Source: an uncultured Rikenella sp. (GTDB lineage Bacteria; Bacteroidota; Bacteroidia; Bacteroidales; Rikenellaceae). Taken from it: a DNA stretch of 15,004 nucleotides. The notes below the pieces were generated by a model, which worked only from the letters and a program-made list of their open reading frames with translations, was not told where the DNA came from and ran no database searches. Below are positions 5,589 to 12,625 of the stretch, in pieces; position 1 is the stretch's first letter, and each line of letters starts with the position of its first letter. The translations under genes were made by a program, and so were the position numbers. Location: the NCBI RefSeq assembly GCF_910577125.1, contig NZ_CAJTMN010000051.1, forward strand, positions 1-15,004, given 5' to 3'.

Positions 5589-6542
5589 ATGAAAAAGACC
5601 ATACTGATTACCCACCGCCTGCCGCGCGAACACTTCGCCGAGCTGGAGGCGCAGTTCGAAGTGCTCATTCCGCGCGACGAACGGTTCCCGAAAGAGGAGT
5701 TCGAACGTTATCTGCCCCGGATCGACGGCATGATCTCCTCCACCGCACTGCGAGTTACCGATGAGATGATGGCCCGTGCACCCCGGTTGAAAATCATCGC
5801 CAGCTACGGCGTCGGATACGACAACATCGACCTCGCCGCCGCCGAACGGCGCGGTATCGTCGTGACCAACAACCCCACGCCCGTGCTCGAGCCCACCGCC
5901 GAACACGCCTATGCCCTGATGCTTGCCGTGGCCCACCGGATCCCCGAATGCGACCGCGACCTGCGCGAAGGACGCGCCAAGTGGGGCATTATGGACAACC
6001 TCGGCACCTCGCTCTACGGCAAGACGCTCGGCATCGTGGGGATGGGGCGAATCGGGAAAGCTCTGCGACGCTATGCCGCCGCTTCGCGGATGCGGGTGCT
6101 CTACTACAACCGCCGGCGGCTGCCTGAACCGGAAGAGCGGGCGCTGGAGGTCGAATACGCCGACTTCGACACCCTGTTGCGCGAGTCGGACATCGTGTCG
6201 GTGCACACCCCGTTGACCGACGAGTCGCGCCACCTGTTCGGCCCGGAGCAGTTCCGGAGGATGAAACCCACCGCCCTGCTGGTGAATACCGCCCGTGGCG
6301 CCGTGGTGGATAACGCGGCCCTGGCCGAAGCCTTGCGCAGCGGCCAGATCGCCGGAGCCGCGCTGGACGTTTTCGAGAACGAACCCCGCGTGCTGCCCGA
6401 CCTGCTGACGCTGGACAACGTGGTGCTCACGCCTCATACCGGCACCAATACCGTCGAGACCCGCGAGCAGATGAGCGCCCATGCCGCCCGGAACGTGATG
6501 CGTTTCTTCGCCGGCGATCCCGAGATCGACCGGGTTGTCTGA
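5589..6542 (+). CDS. D-isomer-specific 2-hydroxyacid dehydrogenase, glyoxylate/hydroxypyruvate reductase-like
   Basis: A full-length 317-residue cytoplasmic oxidoreductase. The split catalytic domain covers about 1-100 and 290-317, and a Rossmann domain lies between. GMGRIG (151-156) binds the cofactor. Catalytic residues are Arg236 in NTARG, Glu265 in FENEP and His283 in TPHTG. YNRRR (173-177) after the second strand puts arginines where NADP-specific members bind the 2'-phosphate, so NADPH use is likely (inference). The family reduces 2-keto acids such as glyoxylate or hydroxypyruvate to D-hydroxyacids. The substrate is not determined here. It converges on ychF. FISUMP fragment 1 ends 11 bp upstream of the ATG, and I find no TAnnTTTG box between 5500 and 5588, so its promoter is unclear. 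Confidence 0.88.
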   Translation: MKKTILITHRLPREHFAELEAQFEVLIPRDERFPKEEFERYLPRIDGMISSTALRVTDEMMARAPRLKIIASYGVGYDNIDLAAAERRGIVVTNNPTPVLEPTAEHAYALMLAVAHRIPECDRDLREGRAKWGIMDNLGTSLYGKTLGIVGMGRIGKALRRYAAASRMRVLYYNRRRLPEPEERALEVEYADFDTLLRESDIVSVHTPLTDESRHLFGPEQFRRMKPTALLVNTARGAVVDNAALAEALRSGQIAGAALDVFENEPRVLPDLLTLDNVVLTPHTGTNTVETREQMSAHAARNVMRFFAGDPEIDRVV

Positions 6543-6562
6543 CGGCGGCCGGAGACGGAATG

Positions 6563-6589
6563 AAAAAAGGCAGGCCGCGAGGCCTGCCT
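6563..6589 (-). terminator. Intrinsic terminator of ychF
   Basis: On the - strand AGGCAGGCC-TCGC-GGCCTGCCT is a perfect 9-bp stem followed by six T (6568 back to 6563). It lies 38 bp after the ychF stop and 20 bp after the convergent dehydrogenase stop. The stem could also stop + strand transcripts, though the T-run there is absent. Confidence 0.85.
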
Positions 6590-6627
6590 AAATGTTTCGA
6601 ACCGCCGCCGACGCGATTCGTCCCGTC

Positions 6628-7731
6628 TCAGACGTTGAACAGGAAGTGCATGATGTCGCCGTCCTGCACCACATACTCCTTGCCCTCGATCCCGATCTTG
6701 CCCGCCTCGCGGCACGCCTTTTCGGAGCCTAACGCCACATAGTCGTCGTATTTGATCACTTCGGCCCGGATAAAGCCCCGTTCGAAGTCGGTGTGGATGA
6801 TCCCCGCCGCCTGCGGCGCCTTCGTACCCCGGGCATACGTCCACGCCCGCGTCTCGTCCGGCCCCGTGGTGAAGTAGGTTTCGAGGTTCAGCAGCGCATA
6901 CGCCGCCCGGATCAGGCGCGAAACCCCCGACTCTTCGAGCCCCAGGTCTGCGAGGAACAGCTGCCGCTCCTCGTAGCTCTCCAGCTCCGCGATGTCCGCC
7001 TCCGTCGCCGCCGCCACGATCAGCATCTGCGCCCCTTCGTCCTTAATGGCCTCCGCCACGGCGCGCGTATGGTCGTTCCCGGTCGCCGCCGAAGCCTCGT
7101 CCACGTTGCAGAGGTAGAGTACCGGTTTATTGGTCAGCAGACACAGATCCGCCGCTAACTTTTCGTCCTCCTTGTTTTCCAGCACCACCGTCCGCGCCGA
7201 AAGCCCCTGTTCCAGCGCCTCCTTGTACCGGACCAGAATTTCGTACAACCGTTTGGCCGTCTTGTCACCGCCGCTCTGGGCCTGTTTCTGCACCTTGCCG
7301 AGCCGGTTTTCGACCGTTTCGAGGTCTTTCAGCTGCAGTTCTGTGTCGATGATCTCCTTGTCGCGCACCGGGTCGACCGAACCGTCCACGTGGGTGATGT
7401 TTCCGTTCTCGAAACACCGCAGGACGTGGATGATGGCGTCCGTCTCGCGGATATTGGCGAGGAACTTGTTCCCCAGTCCCTCGCCCTTCGATGCTCCCTT
7501 GACCAGCCCGGCGATGTCCACGATCTCGATGGTGGTCGGCACGACGCGTTTCGGGTTGTCGATCTCCACCAGTTTCGTCAGCCGGTCGTCCGGCACGGTG
7601 ATCACCCCTACGTTGGGTTCGATGGTGCAGAACGGGAAGTTCGCCGCCTGTGCCTTGGCGTTCGACAGACAGTTGAAAAGGGTCGATTTGCCGACGTTCG
7701 GCAGACCCACGATGCCGCATTGAAGTGCCAT
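6628..7731 (-). CDS. ychF: Redox-regulated ATPase YchF (Obg/OLA1-family P-loop protein)
   Basis: A 367-residue protein from MALQCGIVGL. The frame continues 8 codons upstream but crosses the -7 box at 7753-7760, so that start is rejected. The P-loop is GLPNVGKST (9-17), switch II is DIAGLV (72-77), and the base-recognition motif is NVDE (209-212) in place of the GTPase NKxD, the change that makes YchF prefer ATP. A coiled-coil insertion (about 125-200) follows the G3 region, and the C-terminal TGS domain (about 280-365) ends in DGDIMHFLFNV. YchF binds ribosomes and is linked to translation and oxidative-stress responses. It is divergent from metX with back-to-back promoters and ends at its own terminator. 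Confidence 0.96.
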   Translation of the reverse strand: MALQCGIVGLPNVGKSTLFNCLSNAKAQAANFPFCTIEPNVGVITVPDDRLTKLVEIDNPKRVVPTTIEIVDIAGLVKGASKGEGLGNKFLANIRETDAIIHVLRCFENGNITHVDGSVDPVRDKEIIDTELQLKDLETVENRLGKVQKQAQSGGDKTAKRLYEILVRYKEALEQGLSARTVVLENKEDEKLAADLCLLTNKPVLYLCNVDEASAATGNDHTRAVAEAIKDEGAQMLIVAAATEADIAELESYEERQLFLADLGLEESGVSRLIRAAYALLNLETYFTTGPDETRAWTYARGTKAPQAAGIIHTDFERGFIRAEVIKYDDYVALGSEKACREAGKIGIEGKEYVVQDGDIMHFLFNV

Positions 7732-7752
7732 GATATTCGCTTTAGAAAGCCC

Positions 7753-7760
7753 CAAAGATA
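7753..7760 (-). promoter_or_regulatory. -7 promoter box of ychF
   Basis: The - strand reads TATCTTTG, a full TAnnTTTG match, 21 bp before the ychF start codon. It forms a mirrored pair with the metX box 12 bp away. No good -33 TTTG is visible. Confidence 0.6.
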
Positions 7761-7772
7761 CTGAAAATTCCC

Positions 7773-7780
7773 TATCTTTG
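7773..7780 (+). promoter_or_regulatory. -7 promoter box of metX
   Basis: The + strand reads TATCTTTG, a full TAnnTTTG match, 37 bp before the metX start. The likely transcription start is near 7787. It is the other half of the inverted repeat shared with the ychF box. Confidence 0.6.
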
Positions 7781-7817
7781 GGCTCCTCCGGGCAAATCCC
7801 GGAGCACCGACCGAACG

Positions 7818-8849
7818 ATGCACTATGCCGAATATGCCGGCCGCGCGCCGCAGTTTTTCACGATCGACCGTCCTTTCCCGCTCGAAGCGGGCGGCGAGCT
7901 GCCCTCCGTGACGCTCGCTTATCACACGTATGGCACGCTGAACGCCGCTGCCGATAACGTCATCTGGGTGTGCCACGCGCTGACGGCCAACTCGGACGTG
8001 GCGGAGTGGTGGCCGGGGACGGTGGCCGAAGGGGGGCTGTTCGATCCGACGCGCTATTTTATCGTCTGTGCCAATAAGTTGGGTTCTCCGTACGGTTCGA
8101 CTTCTCCGGTCACGGTGAATCCGGCGACCGGCGAGCCGTGGTATCTCGATTTTCCGCAGATTACGGTGCGGGATATGGTGCGGGCCTACGGGGAGCTTCG
8201 GAAGGCGCTGGGGATTCGGCGCGTCAGGATGCTGGTCGGCGGTTCGACGGGGGGGTGTCAGGCGATGGAGTGGGCGATCGCCGAGCCGGGGTTGTTCGAT
8301 ACGCTGGCGCTGACGGTGACGTTGCCGCGGACGACGCCGTGGATCGTGGCGGACAGCGAGGCGCAGCGGCTGGCGATCGAGGCCGACCCGACGTTTTTCG
8401 AACGGCGGATCGACGGCGGGGCGGCTGGACTTGTGGCGGCCCGGGCGATGTCGATGCTGATCTACCGCAATTCGACGGCTTTCAACCGCACGCAGTCCGA
8501 GCCGGAGGAGGGGAAACTGGGCGATTTCCGGGCGTCGAGCTACCAGCGTTATCAGGGCGAGAAGCTGCGCCGGCGGTTCAATGCGCACTGTTATTACCGG
8601 CTGTTGCAGTCGCTCGACTCGCACGACGTGGGGCGCGGCCGGGGAGGTGTGGCGGAGGCTTTGCGGCGCATCAAGGCCCGAACGGTCGTGATGTCGGTCG
8701 ATACGGATATCATGTTCACGGAGCCGGAGGTGCGCGAGATGGCGGGGTTGATAGGCGCGGATTACTATACGCTCCATTCGGATTTCGGCCACGACGGTTT
8801 TCTGATCGAGACTCCGCAGCTGACGCGTATCTTGAAGGGGTATCTGTGA
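7818..8849 (+). CDS. metX: Homoserine O-acetyltransferase (MetX)
   Basis: A 343-residue alpha/beta-hydrolase-fold enzyme that transfers acetyl from acetyl-CoA to L-homoserine, the first committed step toward methionine. Family markers are CHALTANSDVAEWWPG (52-67, oxyanion region), ANKLGSPYGST, NPATG, DFPQITVRDMV, and the nucleophile elbow GGSTGG with Ser143. The triad is completed by Asp297 in DTDIMF and His325 in DFGHDGF. The lid domain lies at about 165-275. The elbow is usually GGSMGG, so Thr in place of Met is a mild variant. The length matches the shorter MetX forms that lack C-terminal CBS domains. No other methionine gene is adjacent, so it appears monocistronic. Acetyl versus succinyl specificity is assumed from the family. 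Confidence 0.92.
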   Translation: MHYAEYAGRAPQFFTIDRPFPLEAGGELPSVTLAYHTYGTLNAAADNVIWVCHALTANSDVAEWWPGTVAEGGLFDPTRYFIVCANKLGSPYGSTSPVTVNPATGEPWYLDFPQITVRDMVRAYGELRKALGIRRVRMLVGGSTGGCQAMEWAIAEPGLFDTLALTVTLPRTTPWIVADSEAQRLAIEADPTFFERRIDGGAAGLVAARAMSMLIYRNSTAFNRTQSEPEEGKLGDFRASSYQRYQGEKLRRRFNAHCYYRLLQSLDSHDVGRGRGGVAEALRRIKARTVVMSVDTDIMFTEPEVREMAGLIGADYYTLHSDFGHDGFLIETPQLTRILKGYL

Positions 8850-8943
8850 GGCGGCGGGTTGGGCCGAGACTGTCGCAGCGCTGTGTAGCCCAGAGTCTTG
8901 CGCCTGAGGCGCGCGGACAGGAATGAGGGTATAGGCTGCCGCA

Positions 8944-8961
8944 GCGATGCGTAAGCATCGC
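8944..8961 (+). repeat. Small covarying hairpin, copy 2
   Basis: GCGATGC-GTAA-GCATCGC is a perfect 7-bp stem directly before CCCGTCCACGGGACG, in the place held by different stems in arrays I and III. Confidence 0.6.
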
Positions 8962-9071
8962 CCGTCCACGGGACGTGGGGCCCGGCCGGCCCGAGGCCAG
9001 TTCTATCCTGTTAGGGTAGAGGCTGGCAATTGGGAGTACGGCACGCACCGCCCGCCTGCTAAAGAGGACAT

Positions 9072-9108
9072 ATTCTGCCGATTGGCGGAGAGCCAATCCG
9101 GCAAGAAT
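9072..9108 (+). repeat. Bulged hairpin, copy 4 (divergent arms)
   Basis: ATTCT and GCCG-ATTGGC (9072-9086) pair with GCCAAT-C-CGGC and AGAAT (9092-9108) around the loop GGAGA. One extra C is bulged, and the CAAGA at the 3' arm junction is kept. The arms are unlike those of copies 2, 3 and 5-8. Confidence 0.6.
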
Positions 9109-9147
9109 TGCCGCGGGCGACTGAAAACCGCGCGCCACGCCTTAAAA

Positions 9148-9191
9148 GGGAAATCGTCAAAATGCACCTGTGCGTTTTGACAAGATTTCCC
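9148..9191 (+). repeat. Bulged hairpin, copy 5
   Basis: GGGAAATC-GTCAAAATGCAC pairs with GTGCGTTTTGAC-AA-GATTTCCC, with the AA bulge on the 3' arm. The flanks are CGCGCGCCACGCCTTAAAA before and AAAGGCGCGCG after, so an outer CGCGCGCC/GGCGCGCG stem can also form. Confidence 0.8.
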
Positions 9192-9450
9192 AAAGGCGCG
9201 CGAAACGCGGCGGAGCGCCAGCGGAGCCGCAGTGAGGCGGACACGGGGCAGTGCTTGGGGCCGATGCTATTCTTCGGGTGCCGGTCTGAGCTGGAGGCGG
9301 GGATTTGGGCTGAGAGCGAGTAGCGCGGTTCTGAGGAACTGCTGGCCTCGGTTTAGGGTAGACCCGGCCAGTTTTCGAGTGCCGAGCGGCACCGCGCCGA
9401 GGACGAATCCGGCAGACGGCTTGGCCAAACTCTTGCGGTTCACAGAACCG

Positions 9451-9524
9451 CGCGGGCCGAAGCCTCCCGCAGCGGAGGCCCGCAACTGACGTTGCTTTTG
9501 GGCCCCGCAGGCTTCAACCCGCTT
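9451..9524 (-). repeat. Nested GC-rich hairpin module, copy 2
   Basis: Read on the - strand: GAAGCCTGCGGGGCCCAAAA, then GTTGCGGGCCTCC and GGAGGCTTCGGCCCGCGCGG after the turn. It matches the first half of 5104-5214 in order and folding, with scattered differences. Confidence 0.6.
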
Positions 9525-9643
9525 TGTAAACGAAAAGTTGGCCGGGATTACCGGCCCGCGCGCCCCTGACGGGGCGCAAAATCTTTGAAGTACTTCAGTT
9601 CTAAGCCCGGGTTCGAAGTTCCCCAATCAGTCGAGGCTTCCGT

Positions 9644-10020
9644 TTATTCCGAGAGGCAACGCAACTGAAGACCGCGGCCGCGGCTGCTCACGTTGCTGGG
9701 AAGGAGGTACTGCGTGCCGAAGTCCAAGAACACGCCGCTGGTGCTGCTGACGGCAGACGACCAGCTGTACCCGAAGTTGCCGACGCTCCACAACGCGCCC
9801 TCGCCGTAGCCGCGGCAGCCCGGGGCGGGGTACCAGGCGAGCGGGGTTCCCGTTCCCGAGGTGGTTACCTTGTACAACCGACCGTTGGTCGCCTTGTAAT
9901 CTCCTGCACCGTACTTTTCACTCTCTTTCCCGTCCGAGTAGTACGGGAAAGTCCCGTTCAAAGGCACATCCGCGTCACGCGTAAAGTCAGACCAGGTCCT
10001 GTGCTTTTTCCGCAGGCGCT
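9644..10020 (-). pseudogene. FISUMP-like C-terminal fragment 2 (longest copy, no start)
   Basis: The - strand reads DADVPLNGTFPYYSDG, YKATNGRLYKVTT, LAWYPAPGCRGYGEGALW, GYSWSSAVSSTSGVFLDF and ends GLQLRCLSE before TAA (9644-9646). It is the same domain as fragments 1 and 3 but keeps about 60 more upstream residues. The coding look ends close to the stop codon of the Na+ symporter gene (10033). In this phase the only upstream ATG (10187-10189) lies inside the symporter gene in another frame. So it lacks its N-terminal part, signal peptide and start, and is probably silent. The upstream limit is uncertain by a few tens of bases. It lies on the symporter strand and may be co-transcribed with it. 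Confidence 0.7.
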
Positions 10021-10032
10021 TCCCCGCTGAAA

Positions 10033-11385
10033 TTATCCTCCGATTACCTTTAGCTTGCTCAGAAAGATGATCGCCACTGCGATCGGCGAGATGAACCGGA
10101 TCACGAAACGGAACAGCGGATAAATCCGGTTGTTGTACCGTCCGTCCGACGTGAAAGTCTTGCGCAGCCGCTTCGGCGAGAGCCGCCACCCGGCGAAAAT
10201 CACGATCAGCAGACCGCCGATCGTCATCAGGTAGTTCGACGAGAGCATGTCCAGAAAGTCGAACACATTGTATTTCCCGATCATCAGCCGCGAACCGTCC
10301 ACCTGCGACAGCGCGCAGAGCGACGAAACGAAAGTCAGCGTCCCGAACAGCCAGGCGACCGCCTTCCGACGTCCCATTCCCAGCTCCTCCATCAGGTAAT
10401 TCGTCATCATCTCGAAAATCGAGACCATCGACGTCAGCGCCGCAATGCAGATCAGCAGGAAAAACAGAATCCCCACATACTGTCCTCCCGTCATCTTCGC
10501 GAAGATGTTGGGCAGCGTCAGGAAGATCAGATCCGGCCCCTGCGTCGGACTGATGCCGAACGTGAAGACCGCCGGAAAGATCGCGATCCCCGAGATGATG
10601 GCGATCGACGTGTCGATCAGCGTGACGATCCCTTTCGACCGGAGCATGTTTTCGGATTTCGCGACGTAAGAGCTGTACGTGATCATCACCCCCATCCCCA
10701 GGCTGAGCGTAAAGAAGACCTGCCCCATCGCATCCAGCACCGTGTTGGCCGTGATTTTCGAGAAATCAGGCCGGAACAGGAACGCCATCCCCTCACGAAA
10801 CCCGTCCAGCGTGAACGAGTTGACGCACAGTACCAGCAGAATCCCCACCAGTAGCGGCATCAGGATTTTGTTCCACCGTTCGACCCCCTTTTCCACCCCC
10901 CGGAGGATGACCACTGCCGTCAGCGCCAGAAAGGCCGTCGAGAGCAGGATCGGCTGCCAGCCGCTGTTCCGGAATGCCCGGAATCCTGCGGCGATCTCCT
11001 CGTAACTCTGCCCCGCGTTGGCATTGATGACCGCGTCGAACAGAAAACGCAGGCTCCATCCCGCAATCACGCTGTAGAATCCCAGGATACAGAATCCGGC
11101 CGCCACCCCCATGTACCCCACCAAATACCATTTCGTCTTCGGCGCCAGGTAGCGGAACGCTCCGACCGCTCCCCGCCTCGATGCCCGCCCGAGGATGAAC
11201 TCGCTCAGGATCAGCGGCAGTCCGACCGCCAGAATCAGGAACAGGTAGAGCAGCAGGAAAGCCGCTCCGCCGTTCGCTCCCGTCAGGTAGGGAAAGCGCC
11301 AAATGTTGCCCAGTCCGACCGCCGACCCCACGACGGCCATCATGGAACCGAAATTGCTGGTGAATGCGCCTCGTTGTTCGTTCAT
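10033..11385 (-). CDS. Sodium-dependent transporter, neurotransmitter:sodium symporter (NSS/SLC6) family
   Basis: A 450-residue polytopic inner-membrane protein. The N-terminal GSAVGLGNIWRFPYL (20-34) is the unwound TM1 signature that forms the sodium and substrate sites. A second conserved break, FFTLSLGMGVMITYSSY, is TM6. Hydrophobic segments suggest 11-12 helices in the LeuT fold. Family members couple Na+ influx to uptake of amino acids or related amines. The substrate cannot be told from the sequence. It starts 56 bp after the tsaD stop on the same strand, with no separate promoter or terminator seen, so it is probably co-transcribed with tsaD. There is no functional link between the two that I know of. 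FISUMP fragment 2 follows within about 12 bp of its stop. Confidence 0.92.
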   Translation of the reverse strand: MNEQRGAFTSNFGSMMAVVGSAVGLGNIWRFPYLTGANGGAAFLLLYLFLILAVGLPLILSEFILGRASRRGAVGAFRYLAPKTKWYLVGYMGVAAGFCILGFYSVIAGWSLRFLFDAVINANAGQSYEEIAAGFRAFRNSGWQPILLSTAFLALTAVVILRGVEKGVERWNKILMPLLVGILLVLCVNSFTLDGFREGMAFLFRPDFSKITANTVLDAMGQVFFTLSLGMGVMITYSSYVAKSENMLRSKGIVTLIDTSIAIISGIAIFPAVFTFGISPTQGPDLIFLTLPNIFAKMTGGQYVGILFFLLICIAALTSMVSIFEMMTNYLMEELGMGRRKAVAWLFGTLTFVSSLCALSQVDGSRLMIGKYNVFDFLDMLSSNYLMTIGGLLIVIFAGWRLSPKRLRKTFTSDGRYNNRIYPLFRFVIRFISPIAVAIIFLSKLKVIGG

Positions 11386-11441
11386 GAAAATTTCAAGGAG
11401 AGAGAGTGAATCGGACTTCCGCCCGGTTTCGAAAAAAGACG

Positions 11442-12473
11442 TTACATCTCAGCCGCCCGTGCCGCCGGCGCCAGGCTCAGGTCGGCGAACTCTTCGCGGA
11501 GGTATTTGTAGTAACCCGTGATGGCGATCATCGCCGCGTTGTCCGTCGTCAGCGAGATCGGAGGAATGTAGGTCGTCCATCCGTACCGTTCTCCCGCCGC
11601 CTCGATCGCCTCGCGGAGGCCCGAGTTGGCCGAAACGCCTCCCGCCACGGCGATCTCCGTGATGTCGTACTGTTTGGCCGCCCGGACGAGTTTGTTCATC
11701 AGGATGTCGACGATCGTCGCCTGTAGCGAGGCGCACAGGTCGGCTTTGTGGCGTTCGATGAACTCCGGGTCGTCGGCCACCCGGTCGCGCAGGAAGTAGA
11801 GGAACGAGGTCTTCAGGCCGCTGAAGCTGTAGTCGAATCCCGGCACCGACGGTTTGGCGAACTTGAAGGCGTGCGGATCGGCCCCCTCGCTCCGTGCCAG
11901 ACGGTCGATCAGCGGCCCTCCCGGATAGGGCAGTCCCATTACCTTCGCACACTTGTCGAACGCTTCGCCCGCCGCGTCGTCGATGGTCGTGCCGATGATC
12001 TCCATGTCGAGGTAGTCGCGCACGAGGACGATCTGCGAGTTCCCGCCCGACACGAGCAGGCAGAGGAACGGGAATTTCGGTTTCGGTGCCTCTTCCTCGC
12101 CCGGCCGGGTGACGAAGTGGGCCAGCACATGCCCCTGGAGGTGGTTGACCTCCATGAGCGGGGTGTCCTGCGCCAGCGAGAATCCTTTGGCGAACGAGAC
12201 TCCCACGAGCAGCGACCCGAGGAGTCCCGGCCCGCGGGTGACGGCGATTCCGTCGATTTCGGACGGCGTGACGCCGGCCTCTTTCAGCGCCGCGTCGACC
12301 ACCGGGACGATATTCTGTCCGTGGGCCCGCGAGGCGAGTTCGGGAATCACGCCGCCGTACTGTGCGTGTACGGCCTGCGAGGCGATGACGTTCGACAGCA
12401 GCCGGCCGTCGCGGATCACGGCGGCCGAGGTGTCGTCGCACGAGGATTCTATGCCGAGGATGGTGATTTCCAT
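11442..12473 (-). CDS. tsaD: tRNA N6-threonylcarbamoyladenosine (t6A) transferase subunit TsaD
   Basis: A 343-residue cytoplasmic ASKHA-fold protein from MEITILGIESSCDDT. The frame runs 39 codons further upstream but covers the probable promoter at 12499-12506, so the inner ATG is chosen. Family motifs are ESSCDDTSAAV (9-19), the KEOPS-type HAQYGGVIPELASR (36-49), metal ligands His111 and His115 in NHLQGH, LVSGGNSQI, AGGVSANSGLR, and TTDNAAM near the end. TsaD, with TsaB and TsaE, moves the threonylcarbamoyl group made by TsaC onto A37 of ANN-decoding tRNAs. It is essential in most bacteria. It appears to be the first gene of a two-gene unit with the Na+ symporter. Confidence 0.97.
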   Translation of the reverse strand: MEITILGIESSCDDTSAAVIRDGRLLSNVIASQAVHAQYGGVIPELASRAHGQNIVPVVDAALKEAGVTPSEIDGIAVTRGPGLLGSLLVGVSFAKGFSLAQDTPLMEVNHLQGHVLAHFVTRPGEEEAPKPKFPFLCLLVSGGNSQIVLVRDYLDMEIIGTTIDDAAGEAFDKCAKVMGLPYPGGPLIDRLARSEGADPHAFKFAKPSVPGFDYSFSGLKTSFLYFLRDRVADDPEFIERHKADLCASLQATIVDILMNKLVRAAKQYDITEIAVAGGVSANSGLREAIEAAGERYGWTTYIPPISLTTDNAAMIAITGYYKYLREEFADLSLAPAARAAEM

Positions 12474-12498
12474 GGTGTTGTCCGTAAAGACTGGGGTA

Positions 12499-12506
12499 CA
12501 AAGATA
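12499..12506 (-). promoter_or_regulatory. -7 promoter box of tsaD
   Basis: The - strand reads TATCTTTG, a full TAnnTTTG match, 25 bp before the tsaD start codon. It is identical to the ychF and metX boxes. No -33 TTTG is seen at the right spacing. Confidence 0.6.
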
Positions 12507-12572
12507 GGAAATCCTCCCGGTAGTCCCGATTGTTTGTTCGTGGGGTGCGATTTTTCTTTTCGGAGGGGTTGT

Positions 12573-12589
12573 TTGGCCTGATTTTTGCA
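12573..12589 (+). promoter_or_regulatory. Sigma-54-like promoter of the NlpE-like lipoprotein gene
   Basis: TTGGCCTGATTTTTGCA contains GG (12575-12576) and GC (12587-12588) exactly 10 bases apart, inside TTGGC and TTGCA, the invariant sigma-54 contacts. Transcription would begin near 12600, about 26 nt before the ATG. This is the second such site in the window, besides the one before dnaK. Confidence 0.45.
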
Positions 12590-12625
12590 TTATTCCGGGT
12601 TGTTCGATGTTAAAAAGTGCAGCTT

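Larger units (their letters stand above)
8855..9643. repeat. GC-rich intergenic hairpin-repeat array II (no gene seen)
   Basis: About 790 bp between metX and FISUMP fragment 2, with no recognisable protein. The left half repeats array I in the same order: GAGTCTTGCG...GGCGCGC (8893-8929), a small hairpin (8944-8961), the shared block start (8961-8984), and bulged hairpins (9072-9108 and 9148-9191). The right half is reversed: the nested module at 9451-9524 on the - strand, and perfect hairpins GCGGTTC-ACA-GAACCGC (9435-9451) and GCGCCCC-TGAC-GGGGCGC (9560-9577). CCTGTTAGGGTAG (9007-9019) is the reverse complement of 13463-13475 in array III. The two halves look like 3' tails of metX and of fragment 2 meeting head to head. 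Confidence 0.75.

Noticed and set aside
5049..5764. Open frames across array I (5049-5285, 5144-5764) and similar ones in arrays II-IV
   Set aside because: They exist because the GC-rich repeats have few stops. The phase changes between copies of the same repeat and no protein feature is kept.
7818..8849. MetX as a generic alpha/beta hydrolase because of GGSTGG in place of GGSMGG
   Set aside because: The remaining signatures (CHALT...WWPG, NPATG, DFPQITVRDMV, DTD and the C-terminal GHDGF) are specific for the homoserine acyltransferase family.
12474..12590. 39-codon N-terminal extension of TsaD
   Set aside because: It would cover the TATCTTTG promoter box and precede the universally conserved MEITILGIESSCDDT start.
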